Below are positions 1 to 6,562 of a stretch of 17,194 bases of DNA, one piece after another. This DNA comes from an uncultured Clostridium sp. (lineage in GTDB: Bacteria; Bacillota; Clostridia; Clostridiales; Clostridiaceae): positions 1 through 17,194 of the forward strand of contig NZ_CAAGHK010000003.1 in assembly GCF_900769625.1 (NCBI RefSeq), in the 5' to 3' direction. The notes under the pieces are model-generated. The model did no database searches, was not told the DNA's origin, and worked only from the letters and a program-made list of their open reading frames with translations. Position 1 is the stretch's first letter; each line of letters begins with the position of its first letter. The position numbers and the translations under genes were made by a program.

Positions 1-130
1 CAACTGAAGTTATTTTATTAACTGGCTTTAAAGCAGCATTTAAAAATGATATTAAAACTCTTGGATGTTTTGGCGAGCCAAATATATTTTTAAAGACAAA
101 ATCTACTTTTGGATCGAGTAACCCTCTCAT
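1..130 (-). CDS. Rpn-family PD-(D/E)XK nuclease / putative transposase, N-terminal part (cut by window edge)
   Basis: Only the first 43 codons are inside the window; the gene runs off the left edge. The start ATG is at 130-128, preceded by a GAGGTG ribosome binding site at 143-138 with 7-nt spacing. The peptide begins MRGLLDPKVDFVFKNIFG, the typical opening of Rpn / PDDEXK_2 proteins, which are annotated either as recombination-promoting nucleases or as putative transposases. It is identical in protein sequence over these 43 residues to the gene starting at 16698, with only two synonymous base differences in 130 nt. The catalytic D...ExQ residues lie outside the visible part. Known for the family: E. 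coli RpnA is a DNA endonuclease that stimulates RecA-independent recombination. Whether this copy is intact cannot be seen. Confidence 0.85.
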   Translation of the reverse strand, partial: MRGLLDPKVDFVFKNIFGSPKHPRVLISFLNAALKPVNKITSV

Positions 131-137
131 TATGTTT

Positions 138-170
138 CACCTCATCTATTCTTATAGTATCTACATTATA
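138..170 (-). promoter_or_regulatory. Promoter -10 and RBS of the left Rpn gene
   Basis: On the minus strand a perfect TATAAT lies at 170-165 and GAGGTG at 143-138 before the ATG at 130. Both are conserved in the right copy (16658-16663 and 16685-16690). The -35 region is poor (TTTTAT or TTTATA at 16-17 bp spacing), so the promoter is partly inferred. Confidence 0.5.
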
Positions 171-206
171 TCCAAATCAAAGCTTGTATAAAACCTTTTT
201 ATTTAT

Positions 207-517
207 AAATTTAAATTCTTGCTCTAAACTTGCATCCACTGTCTCCTTGTTCCTTCATATATTGAACTTTGTATTATCATAAGCACCTCTGTTTATTGTG
301 AATTTCTATGCAATTTTTAATTATATAGCAATTCTACATATCATTCTATATAAAATTAAATCAAAAGTATTCATACCCCCAATAAATTTCAGGTAAAAAT
401 CTCTATCTGCATGATAAACTTTACTATATATACGTATATACTTCATATAGATACACTTGAAAATACAAACACAACATATGGAATATAACATTAATTCAAT
501 ATTAACTGGAGGTATAT
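207..517. other. Gene-free AT-rich stretch
   Basis: No supported ORF is seen on either strand; open frames here are short, lack ribosome binding sites and have no recognisable family. It holds a 14-bp AT-rich palindrome centred on CG at 427-440 and the strong GGAGGT ribosome binding site (508-513) of the gene at 518. A weak TTGAAA hexamer at 457-462 has no well-placed -10. Confidence 0.5.
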
Positions 518-799
518 ATGGACTATAAGTATATTGAAACTCTCGCACGTAAAGCTAAAGATGGAGATGTACATTCAAAAGAACAATTAGCAGAAGAATT
601 TAAACCTTTTATCATAAATCTCGCAAATAAAACATTTATTCATGGTTACGATTTTTATGACCTGCAGAATGAATGCTATCACAGCTTATTTAAATGTCTT
701 TCATTATACAATATTAAATATTCTACTGCCCAGAAACGCAAGAAACGTATTTTCAATAAAATCCAGCAATATTTAATGAATAAAATATGCTACAATTGA
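518..799 (+). CDS. Sigma-70 region 2-like small protein, apparently C-terminally truncated
   Basis: Residues 1-65 resemble the N-terminus of clostridial sigma-70-like proteins. They begin MDYKYIETLARKAKDGD, followed by a helix with AEEFKPFIINLANKTF and the block YDFYDLQNECYHSLFKCLSLY. This matches region 2.1-2.2, the part of a sigma factor that contacts the RNA polymerase core. What usually follows (region 2.3-2.4 for -10 melting and recognition, and region 4) is absent. Instead a basic, lysine/arginine-rich tail of about 28 residues (STAQKRKKRIFNKIQQYL) ends at 799. The start is well supported by GGAGGT at 508-513. It may be a decayed sigma gene with a replaced 3' end, or a genuine short protein. 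The family call is from pattern recognition, and whether it is functional is unknown. Confidence 0.55.
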   Translation: MDYKYIETLARKAKDGDVHSKEQLAEEFKPFIINLANKTFIHGYDFYDLQNECYHSLFKCLSLYNIKYSTAQKRKKRIFNKIQQYLMNKICYN

Positions 800-937
800 A
801 CTGATGAATTATTTTTGAAAATATACAACACTTGCATATTGCTGTTGAATAAATTAAACTTTACTAAGAGTTGTAATATGATGCTGTTCAAATAATTTCG
901 TTTAATATGCAGTTTTTACTTAAGGAGGATGGTTTTA

Positions 938-1552
938 ATGGATAAAGATAAATTAATAAATAATCTACAGAAAAAAGGATATAAGGTAGAATACTTTGAT
1001 ACATCAAAAGAGGCAGTTAAGTTTATGACTGATTCTATGTCTGGAAAGACAATCGGTATTGGTGGTTCAATGACTGTTAAGGAAATTGGGCTTGATACAG
1101 CACTTGCTGAAAACAATACTGTTTACTGGCACTGGTTACCTGAACAAATTCAAAAGTTTGGAAGTCAAAAATCTGTCAAAGACATGGCACAAACTACAGA
1201 AATATATATCAGCTCAGCTAATGCAGTAGCTGAAACTGGACAGATTGTCAATATTGATGGTAGTGGAAACAGAATTTCATCAATTTCTTATGGACATGAG
1301 AAGGTTTATTTCATTGTTGGCATCAATAAAATTGCTAAAAATCTTGACAAGGCTATCTGGCGTGCAAGAAATATTGCCGCACCTCTTAATGCGCAGAGGT
1401 TAAATAAAAAGACACCTTGTTCAAAGAGCGCTGACAAATGCTATGACTGCAGCAGCCCTGAGCGAATCTGCAACGGATTTCTTATCTTAGAAAGACCAAT
1501 AAGCGGTATGGAAATGACAGTTATCTTAGTAAATGAAAATCTTGGAGCATAA
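938..1552 (+). CDS. LUD-domain protein (LutC / DUF162-like, 'lactate utilization protein')
   Basis: A 204-residue cytoplasmic protein of the LUD family, to which LutC and part of LutB of the L-lactate utilisation complex belong. Visible signs are the motif GIGGSMTVKEIGL at residues 40-52 (family glycine-rich GxGGSxT), the block TGQIVNIDGSGNR at 100-112 and YGHEKVYFIVGINKI at 118-132. Near the C-terminus are four cysteines (161, 168, 171, 178), spaced C-x6-C-x2-C-x6-C, that could bind a metal or an Fe-S cluster. The start is the ATG at 938 because AAGGAGG at 922-928 lies 9 nt upstream; the ATG at 929 overlaps that site. No lutA or lutB neighbour is present, so a role in lactate oxidation is not supported here. 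Stand-alone LUD proteins are common in clostridia and their reaction is unknown to me. Confidence 0.85.
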   Translation: MDKDKLINNLQKKGYKVEYFDTSKEAVKFMTDSMSGKTIGIGGSMTVKEIGLDTALAENNTVYWHWLPEQIQKFGSQKSVKDMAQTTEIYISSANAVAETGQIVNIDGSGNRISSISYGHEKVYFIVGINKIAKNLDKAIWRARNIAAPLNAQRLNKKTPCSKSADKCYDCSSPERICNGFLILERPISGMEMTVILVNENLGA

Positions 1553-1571
1553 ATTATAATTATCTGCAATA

Positions 1572-1610
1572 TTTTATTCAAATGTGAACTAAGTTCACAT
1601 TTGAATAAAA
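1572..1610. repeat. Perfect 19-bp inverted repeat downstream of the LUD gene
   Basis: Arms 1572-1590 and 1592-1610 are perfectly complementary with a single base between them. The core reads TGTGAACTAAGTTCACA. It begins 20 bp after the LUD stop codon, where a terminator would be expected. However, the 3' arm ends in AATAAAA on either strand and no T-run follows, so it is not a standard Rho-independent terminator. It could be an RNA 3'-end hairpin or a protein-binding palindrome. Confidence 0.6.
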
Positions 1611-1755
1611 ACAGCAATAGGAAATGTATATATACCTGAACAGTTTCTATTGTCATGCCTTTATTACCTCCAATTTTCAAAGGTTTTAAGTGCATTTTTA
1701 TCTGTAAATATTGGTAATTCACTTGTCAAGTGCAGTTTTTAGTATTGAGACTTTT

Positions 1756-1868
1756 TGGCTAAACATCAAAAATGGCTCTTGACATAATTCTAATTAAATA
1801 ATATTTTACTATGAAGTACAAAAATCAGTTTAAAATATTTGTCAAAAACACATTTTGATGTTTAGCCA
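1756..1868. mobile_element. Candidate small inverted-repeat element (MITE or IS remnant)
   Basis: TGGCTAAACATCAAAA at 1756-1771 and its exact reverse complement at 1853-1868 bound a 113-bp AT-rich segment with no ORF. The inside ends carry CTTGACA (1779) and TTTGTCAA (1838), and further copies of the TTGTCAAG / GACAAG theme lie outside at 1720-1732. That resembles subterminal transposase-binding repeats. No target-site duplication is visible next to the arms. The 1553-1755 stretch before it has no supported gene. Calling it mobile is inference. Confidence 0.35.
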
Positions 1869-1877
1869 GATTATTTT

Positions 1878-1923
1878 AAAAAAATAATCTCGTGAATTAT
1901 CATGAGACTATTCACGAGATTAT
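1878..1923 (-). terminator. Rho-independent terminator after the chemoreceptor gene
   Basis: Read on the minus strand, a 14-bp perfect stem (1923-1910 with 1897-1884) closes a 12-nt loop and contains the GC-containing core CTCGTGAAT. It is followed at once by a run of seven T (1884-1878). It lies about 100 nt past the stop codon of the minus-strand gene ending at 2022. Confidence 0.85.
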
Positions 1924-2021
1924 AATAATTATTTTTATTGTTTTAAATACTTCTGCACCTAACAACTGAACCATGTGCCCTAGTTCTTCAAGATTATAAT
2001 AATTTTATAGTAATTAATGTG

Positions 2022-2807
2022 CTAATCTGAAATCTTATTTAAATCTGATAATATAGTTTCAACCAGTTCTGAATTCTTAAATGAAACCTCATCAATCTTC
2101 TTTATGGATTCTGTCACATAATTAATTGATTTTTCAATATCATTTAAAGTTTTATTAATATCAGCAACAGATTCAGTACTCATCTGAGATAATTTTCCCA
2201 TTTCATTTGCAACTATTGTAAAGCCCCTTCCGCTCTCTCCTGCTCTGGCTGCTTCAATAGATGCATTTAATGCAAGCATTTTTGTACGTGCCGTATTTCC
2301 TTTTATAGCATCAACTATTCTATGCACTCCATCAATACTTTGTTCTAAATTATTCAGATATTCATTTATTTCTTTAAGATAATTTGCTGAATTTATAGCT
2401 GCTTTTAGAATATCACATATTGAATCCTTTGATCCTTCTAAAACATTCTTCATTTTATTTGTTTTATTTTCAAGTTCAGCTGCCTTTGGTGAATAATATG
2501 CACAAACTACACATCCGATAACTTTACCTTCATCAAATACCGGAACTAGATTTCCTTCAATCGGTACTCCAAAAGCTTCTTTTGGCAGACTGTTATGTAT
2601 AACCTTTCCTGTGTTCATTGCTTTAAATAACTTATCATTTTTATCTTCTAGTCTAAATCCTACCTCTAAGTCTAAATTAAAAGTTTCAGGCTTTTGAAAA
2701 TAAACCACTGTTCCTTCTCTATCCCAAATACTGATTGCAAGATCTTCATCCATCAAACTTTTCATTATTGGTATTATTTCTTTTATCTCTTGTAATTTTT
2801 TCTGCAT
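2022..2807 (-). CDS. Soluble methyl-accepting chemotaxis protein
   Basis: A chemoreceptor-type signalling protein that would act with CheA/CheW in the cytoplasm. No transmembrane segment is present. Residues of roughly 10-115 form a PAS/cache-like sensor region (WDREGTVVYFQKPETF, then LVPVFDEGKVIGCVVCAYY). The C-terminal part, from about 120 on, is a coiled coil carrying the conserved MCP hairpin tip LALNASIEAARAGESGRGF followed by NEMGKLSQMS. The signalling domain is short, about 140 residues, lacks long methylation helices and ends soon after the second helix. I prefer the start at 2807 (MQKKLQEIKE) because AAAGG at about 2820-2816 is 9 nt upstream of it, whereas it is only 2-3 nt from the ATG at 2813. 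The ligand is unknown. The gene is monocistronic and ends at the terminator at 1878-1923. Confidence 0.88.
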   Translation of the reverse strand: MQKKLQEIKEIIPIMKSLMDEDLAISIWDREGTVVYFQKPETFNLDLEVGFRLEDKNDKLFKAMNTGKVIHNSLPKEAFGVPIEGNLVPVFDEGKVIGCVVCAYYSPKAAELENKTNKMKNVLEGSKDSICDILKAAINSANYLKEINEYLNNLEQSIDGVHRIVDAIKGNTARTKMLALNASIEAARAGESGRGFTIVANEMGKLSQMSTESVADINKTLNDIEKSINYVTESIKKIDEVSFKNSELVETILSDLNKISD

Positions 2808-3107
2808 TCTCATTTACCTTTCAATATAAATTTAAATATACATAATTATGATTAAATTCTATTCTATATTTTATATCGTATCTTTTTAATATAACTTAAT
2901 ATCTAAAATGAACTTATTCATTTTTTGTCGATATATAGGGAATAGAACTATTTATTTCATCATGATTCATAGCTATTATTACACATATTATTATTTAGAA
3001 GAAAAAGTCTAACTATTTAAACTTTTTATAATCTATGAAAGATTATTTAACAGTTCTCTATTCTGACTTTTACTATTTCTATATTTTTCATCCATTGCTT
3101 TATTATT
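2808..3107. other. Gene-free stretch between chemoreceptor and btuD
   Basis: AT-rich, with no supported ORF. An 8-bp AT-rich hairpin followed by T residues (2905-2924) is the only structure I see. The promoter of the chemoreceptor must lie here, but I cannot assign hexamers with confidence. Confidence 0.4.
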
Positions 3108-3143
3108 AAAGGATCAGAATAGATTTAACTACTCTAATCCTTT
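3108..3143 (-). terminator. Candidate 3'-end hairpin overlapping the btuD stop codon
   Basis: On the minus strand the last codons of btuD and the sequence after the TAG (3136-3134) fold into a 15-bp stem (3143-3129 with 3122-3108) around a 6-nt loop. Two of the pairs are U-G or G-U wobbles, which pair only in the minus-strand RNA. No clear T-run follows, so termination is not certain. Confidence 0.4.
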
Positions 3144-3937
3144 TCAGATTCTACTACTGGTATAAAGAACATTGCATCTTTATTGTTCATTTTATGTATT
3201 TCAAAATTTATATCATACACTGCCTTGAGATTTTCTCTTGTCAGCACTTCTTTAACAGGCCCCTCTGCATACACTCTTCCATCCTTCATAAGAAATATTT
3301 CCTTACAGTATGCCGAGCTCAGATTTAAGTCATGAAGGATTGCAATGATTGTCTTATTTTCTTCTTCATTTAATTTTTTCAATGTTTCCATCAGTTCCAT
3401 CTGATACCTAATGTCCAAATGTGAAATTGGCTCATCAAGAATAAGATATTCAGTATCCTGCGCTATTGCACGTGCAACAAGAACTCTCTGTGCTTCTCCT
3501 CCGCTTAGATATGAAAAAATCTTATCTTTTAAATGAAGACAGCTTGTTACTTCCATTGCATGATTAATTATTTCTTTATCTTTACTGCTTAAATCTTGAA
3601 ATCTTTTCAAATACGGATTTCTTCCCATTACAACAATATCGTAAACTGTAAAGTTAACGTCCATATTAACATTCTGAGGAACAAATGAAATGCTTCCAGC
3701 AAGTTCTTTTCGTGAGTAATTATTAATGTCTTTATGATCAAGGTATATTTTATCCTTTTCTACATTAAGAAATCTGAGAATATGTCTAATCAGGGAAGTC
3801 TTTCCTGAGCCATTAGGACCCAGAATGCCATAAAATCCTCCTTCTTCAAAGCTACCGCTAACATTATTCAAGATATATCTTTCATTATCCTCTGGCTTCC
3901 AGCACAATCCTTTTATATTTAACTTTTCTTCAATCAT
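3134..3937 (-). CDS. btuD: Cobalamin/Fe-siderophore-type ABC transporter ATP-binding protein
   Basis: The ATPase subunit of a type II (BtuCD/FecCDE-like) importer, 267 residues, the usual length. Walker A GPNGSGKTS is at 40-48, the Q-loop glutamine at 88 (FVPQN), the signature LSGGEAQR from 144, Walker B YLILDEP at 164-170, the D-loop SHLD at 172-175 and the switch histidine at 202. It is the third gene of a minus-strand operon, 15 bp after the permease stop, with a GAGAGGAA ribosome binding site just before the ATG. The substrate is assigned as cobalamin because the operon is headed by a cobalamin riboswitch; the ATPase sequence alone would not separate it from iron-siderophore or haem importers. 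Confidence 0.9.
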   Translation of the reverse strand: MIEEKLNIKGLCWKPEDNERYILNNVSGSFEEGGFYGILGPNGSGKTSLIRHILRFLNVEKDKIYLDHKDINNYSRKELAGSISFVPQNVNMDVNFTVYDIVVMGRNPYLKRFQDLSSKDKEIINHAMEVTSCLHLKDKIFSYLSGGEAQRVLVARAIAQDTEYLILDEPISHLDIRYQMELMETLKKLNEEENKTIIAILHDLNLSSAYCKEIFLMKDGRVYAEGPVKEVLTRENLKAVYDINFEIHKMNNKDAMFFIPVVESEKD

Positions 3938-3952
3938 TTCCTCTCACCTGCC

Positions 3953-5002
3953 TCAGAATTTCTTATTCTTTGTATTTCTATATAAAAGATATACAAAATA
4001 CGGAGCTCCAAAAAATGCGGTAATGACTCCTACTGGTATTTCTGTCGGCTGTGCAATTGTTCTTGCTATTGTATCACAGATTATCATAAATGATGCTCCC
4101 CCAAAATACGAAAAAGGTAAAAGTATCTTATGGTCAGAACCTACTATCAATCTCATGCAGTGTGGAATAACAAGTCCTACAAAACCTATTGTTCCGCTAA
4201 CTGATACACTTGCTGAAACAAGAACGGCACTGATGATGATTAGGATATTCTTAATTCTTGATGTATCTATTCCAAGGCTTGATGCTGCTTCATCGCCAGT
4301 AAGTATTATGTTTAAATCCCTTCCAAACATAAAAATCACTGTTACACAAATAAGTGAAACAACTGCCAGAAACAGAACCTTGCTCCAGTTTGAAGCACTG
4401 AAGCTACCAAGTGTCCATAAATATACTTTTTCAAGCTGTTCCCTGTTATAAATCATCAGCAGTGATATTATTGAACTCAGCATTGTACTTATTGCTGTAC
4501 CTGTCAGCAGAAGATTTGTCACCACTATTTTTCCACCAAGTCCGCCAATATGGTAAACCAATATTACAGTCAGCAGTGCTCCCGTAAATGCAAAAATGCT
4601 TACAATTCCAATTCCAAAAAAATTCAAGGTTATCCCGCATAAAATGGCTAATGTGGCTCCAAGTGCTGCTCCTGATGAAATTCCAAGTATATGAGGGTCG
4701 GCAAGAGAATTGCGGAATACTGCCTGAAAGGTGCATCCCACCACTGCCAGTGCTCCTCCCACAAGAGAAGACTGCAGTATTCTTGGCAGACGCACCTTCC
4801 AAACGATAACTTCATATACTTGTTTTACATCTGACGTATCTATCAGTTTATTTAAAACTGGAATCTTAGAAAATATTATTTTAAAACTATCTAAAACTGT
4901 TACTGACGAAGATCCAATAGATGCACTAATTCCAATACAGAGGAGCATAAAAATACATAAAATACTTATACAAATGCAGTATTTCTTCTTTTTTGACTCC
5001 AC
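3953..5002 (-). CDS. btuC: Cobalamin ABC transporter permease (FecCD family)
   Basis: A polytopic membrane permease of 349 residues, fitting the roughly ten-helix FecCD/BtuC fold. Family blocks include VRLPRILQSSLVGGALAVVG near residue 70, then a PHILGISSGAALGA segment and, near the C-terminus, GTIGFVGLVIPHCMRLIVG, the loop that contacts the ATPase. The start is a GTG at 5002 supported by AGGAGG with 8-nt spacing. The substrate-binding protein gene ends 15 bp upstream and the ATPase gene starts 15 bp downstream, so the three are translated from one transcript. Import of cobalamin (or a corrinoid precursor) is inferred from the riboswitch. Confidence 0.92.
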   Translation of the reverse strand: MESKKKKYCICISILCIFMLLCIGISASIGSSSVTVLDSFKIIFSKIPVLNKLIDTSDVKQVYEVIVWKVRLPRILQSSLVGGALAVVGCTFQAVFRNSLADPHILGISSGAALGATLAILCGITLNFFGIGIVSIFAFTGALLTVILVYHIGGLGGKIVVTNLLLTGTAISTMLSSIISLLMIYNREQLEKVYLWTLGSFSASNWSKVLFLAVVSLICVTVIFMFGRDLNIILTGDEAASSLGIDTSRIKNILIIISAVLVSASVSVSGTIGFVGLVIPHCMRLIVGSDHKILLPFSYFGGASFMIICDTIARTIAQPTEIPVGVITAFFGAPYFVYLLYRNTKNKKF

Positions 5003-5017
5003 TTTTGTTTCCTCCTG

Positions 5018-5971
5018 TTATTTAAATGCTTCAGGATGGAATATTTCTGCTAATTTCAATACTCCTTCTGCATTACGATATCCCTGACGGTCAATGAGAT
5101 TATTATCTATTTCGTAAACTCTTCCTTCTTTTACAGCTGTAAGTTCTTTATACCCTTCAGCTGTCATAAACTGTTCCTTTTCTCCATTTCTTAAAACAAT
5201 AATATCTGGATCAGCTTCCAGCAGAGCTTCTAATGAAAATGTCCAGCTATCAGATGCTGGTACAATATCTTTTCCACCGGCAAGTTTAATAAGTCCGCCA
5301 ACAAAAGTATTTTCTGGTGCTGAGAAATCTCCACTTTCACCATATCCTACAACATAATATACAGTCGGCTCTTGTAGACCATTTACAGAAGATGTTACTT
5401 CATTTATAGTCTTCTTCATATCATCAATGCTTTCTTTTGCCTGTTCATTTTTATTTAAAGCAGTTCCCAGTGTTTCTAGCATTGTGTAAACACCAGTAAC
5501 ATCATTTTCTTCATATAATGATATCACCTTTATTCCTGCTTCCTGAAGCTTTTTGGCATTTTCTTCATTGAAATGTGTTGAAGCTATTACAAGGTCAGGT
5601 TCAAGACTTATTATTTTTTCAACATCTGGACTTCGCATTGTTCCAATAGATTCAATCTTTTCAACATCTTCTGGATAATCACAGTAATCTGTTCTTCCAA
5701 CAAGCTTATCTTCTGCTTTGATATCAAATATCATTTCAGTTATGTTAGGTGCAATTGATATTACTTTTTGTGGTTCCTTTTCCAAAGTTATTTCAGTTCC
5801 GAAGGAATCAGTAATTTTTACTGGATATTTTATTTCTCCTTCATTTACAGAGCTTGTGCTGTTTATACTGCCTTTGTTCTCATTACCAACAGTATTTCCA
5901 CACCCTGTTATTCCCAAAGTAAAAACAGCTAACAATAAACCAACTGTAAATTTCTTTAGTAATTTATTCAT
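5018..5971 (-). CDS. btuF: Cobalamin-binding lipoprotein of the ABC importer
   Basis: A 317-residue extracytoplasmic solute-binding protein. The N-terminus has a lysine-containing start, a hydrophobic stretch (TVGLLLAVFTLG) and a lipobox ITGC with Cys24 as the lipidation site. A serine/asparagine-rich linker follows. The mature part is a BtuF/FhuD-type two-lobe protein with VISIAPNITEMIFDI, GRTDYCDYPEDVEKIESIG and DVEKIISLEPDLVIAS, all typical of cobalamin- or siderophore-type binding proteins. I place the start at 5971 rather than 14 codons upstream, because AAGGAG sits 7 nt before it and the signal peptide then begins correctly (MNKLLKKF). It is the first gene of the operon and lies about 50 nt downstream of the riboswitch B12 box. 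Confidence 0.92.
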   Translation of the reverse strand: MNKLLKKFTVGLLLAVFTLGITGCGNTVGNENKGSINSTSSVNEGEIKYPVKITDSFGTEITLEKEPQKVISIAPNITEMIFDIKAEDKLVGRTDYCDYPEDVEKIESIGTMRSPDVEKIISLEPDLVIASTHFNEENAKKLQEAGIKVISLYEENDVTGVYTMLETLGTALNKNEQAKESIDDMKKTINEVTSSVNGLQEPTVYYVVGYGESGDFSAPENTFVGGLIKLAGGKDIVPASDSWTFSLEALLEADPDIIVLRNGEKEQFMTAEGYKELTAVKEGRVYEIDNNLIDRQGYRNAEGVLKLAEIFHPEAFK

Positions 5972-6024
5972 TTCTTGTCTCCTTATTGTTTTCTCCCTCC
6001 CAAAGAAGAACACATTTAGAGTTA

Positions 6025-6380
6025 TGGCAGGTTTCCTGGCTTAAGGATCACATTACTCACCAGATTTCCTTCTCAGGCATTTACCCAATGGTCATTATAC
6101 TTGCTATAATATATCAAATATTAAATAAAATATGTTATCCCCATACTCCCTTACATACTTATAAAATTATATATTTATGACATATATATATCTATAATAG
6201 CTACATCTTTATACTTAATATTACATACTTATATCAGTAATATGTTTATGTATAATAAATCTGATAACATAAACATAACAAAATTTTCTGGTTTTCATCC
6301 CCGATTACAGTAGTGGGGGCTGCTGCAGATTTGCACTGCATTCCCTTTTAACTTCCATGTATATAATATAGAAGCACCAT
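6025..6380 (-). promoter_or_regulatory. Cobalamin riboswitch with an enlarged variable arm
   Basis: On the minus strand, from 6380 down: GGTGCTTC, then TTAAAAGGGAATGCAGTG and GCAGCAGCCCCCACTACTG with TAATCGGGGATGAAAACC (to about 6290). After an AT-rich insert come ATGACCATTGGG (6095-6084), GGTGAGTAATGTGATCC and the B12 box AAGCCAGGAAACCTGCC (6042-6026). These are the conserved blocks of the cobalamin riboswitch, which lowers expression when adenosylcobalamin or a related corrinoid binds. The distance from the B12 box to the btuF start is only about 50 nt and I see no strong terminator with a U-run. Control of translation initiation is therefore more likely than attenuation (inference). Confidence 0.95.
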
Positions 6381-6396
6381 ACTAATACATTTGAAT

Positions 6397-6425
6397 ATTA
6401 TATATTTATAGTTTCTATTTTTCAA
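6397..6425 (-). promoter_or_regulatory. Sigma-A promoter of the btu operon
   Basis: Minus strand TTGAAA at 6425-6420, 17 bp, then TATAAT at 6402-6397. This puts the transcript start near 6390, just ahead of the first conserved riboswitch block. Confidence 0.8.
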
Positions 6426-6562
6426 GGGGGTATCCTAACATATATCTTTACTTCTCTCGCACTCTGTATTTTATTCTTAAATATAATTTATAGTTAAGTA
6501 AATAAATGACTTAGTAATGAGAATATTGCAGATATTCTGCTTCTACAATTAATTTCTGACTA

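Larger units (their letters stand above)
1..206 (-). repeat. Left copy of long inverted repeat (Rpn gene 5' end plus promoter)
   Basis: Position x here pairs with position 16828-x on the other strand. In the coding part (1-130) 128 of 130 bases match. In the upstream part (131-206) about seven of 76 differ. Similarity stops near 206. The repeat probably continues past the left window edge. See the right copy at 16622-16827. Confidence 0.95.

Noticed and set aside
938..1552. Lactate utilisation operon
   Set aside because: Only a LUD-domain protein is present. No lutA or lutB-like genes flank it, so the pathway name is not supported beyond the family.
1572..1610. Rho-independent terminator of the LUD gene
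   Set aside because: The stem is strong, but no T-run follows on either strand. It was therefore kept as an unexplained inverted repeat.
1441..1722. 93-codon minus-strand frame across the LUD 3' end
   Set aside because: It reads through the 19-bp palindrome and overlaps the LUD coding region. The part outside (1613-1722) was considered as an IS fragment but matches no transposase motif I know.
2905..2924. AT-only 8-bp hairpin followed by T residues as a terminator
   Set aside because: There is no plus-strand gene ending upstream and the stem has almost no GC, so it is expected by chance in this AT-rich DNA.
2930..2990. SigD-like (flagellar/chemotaxis) promoter for the chemoreceptor
   Set aside because: A CCCTATAT-type -10 was seen on the minus strand, but the TAAA element and spacing do not fit well enough.
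4023..5087. Several open frames of 70-142 codons on the plus strand and an alternative minus frame at 4446-4802
   Set aside because: They overlap btuC, which has clear family motifs and a good start. These frames have no ribosome binding sites or recognisable domains and reflect composition of the real gene.
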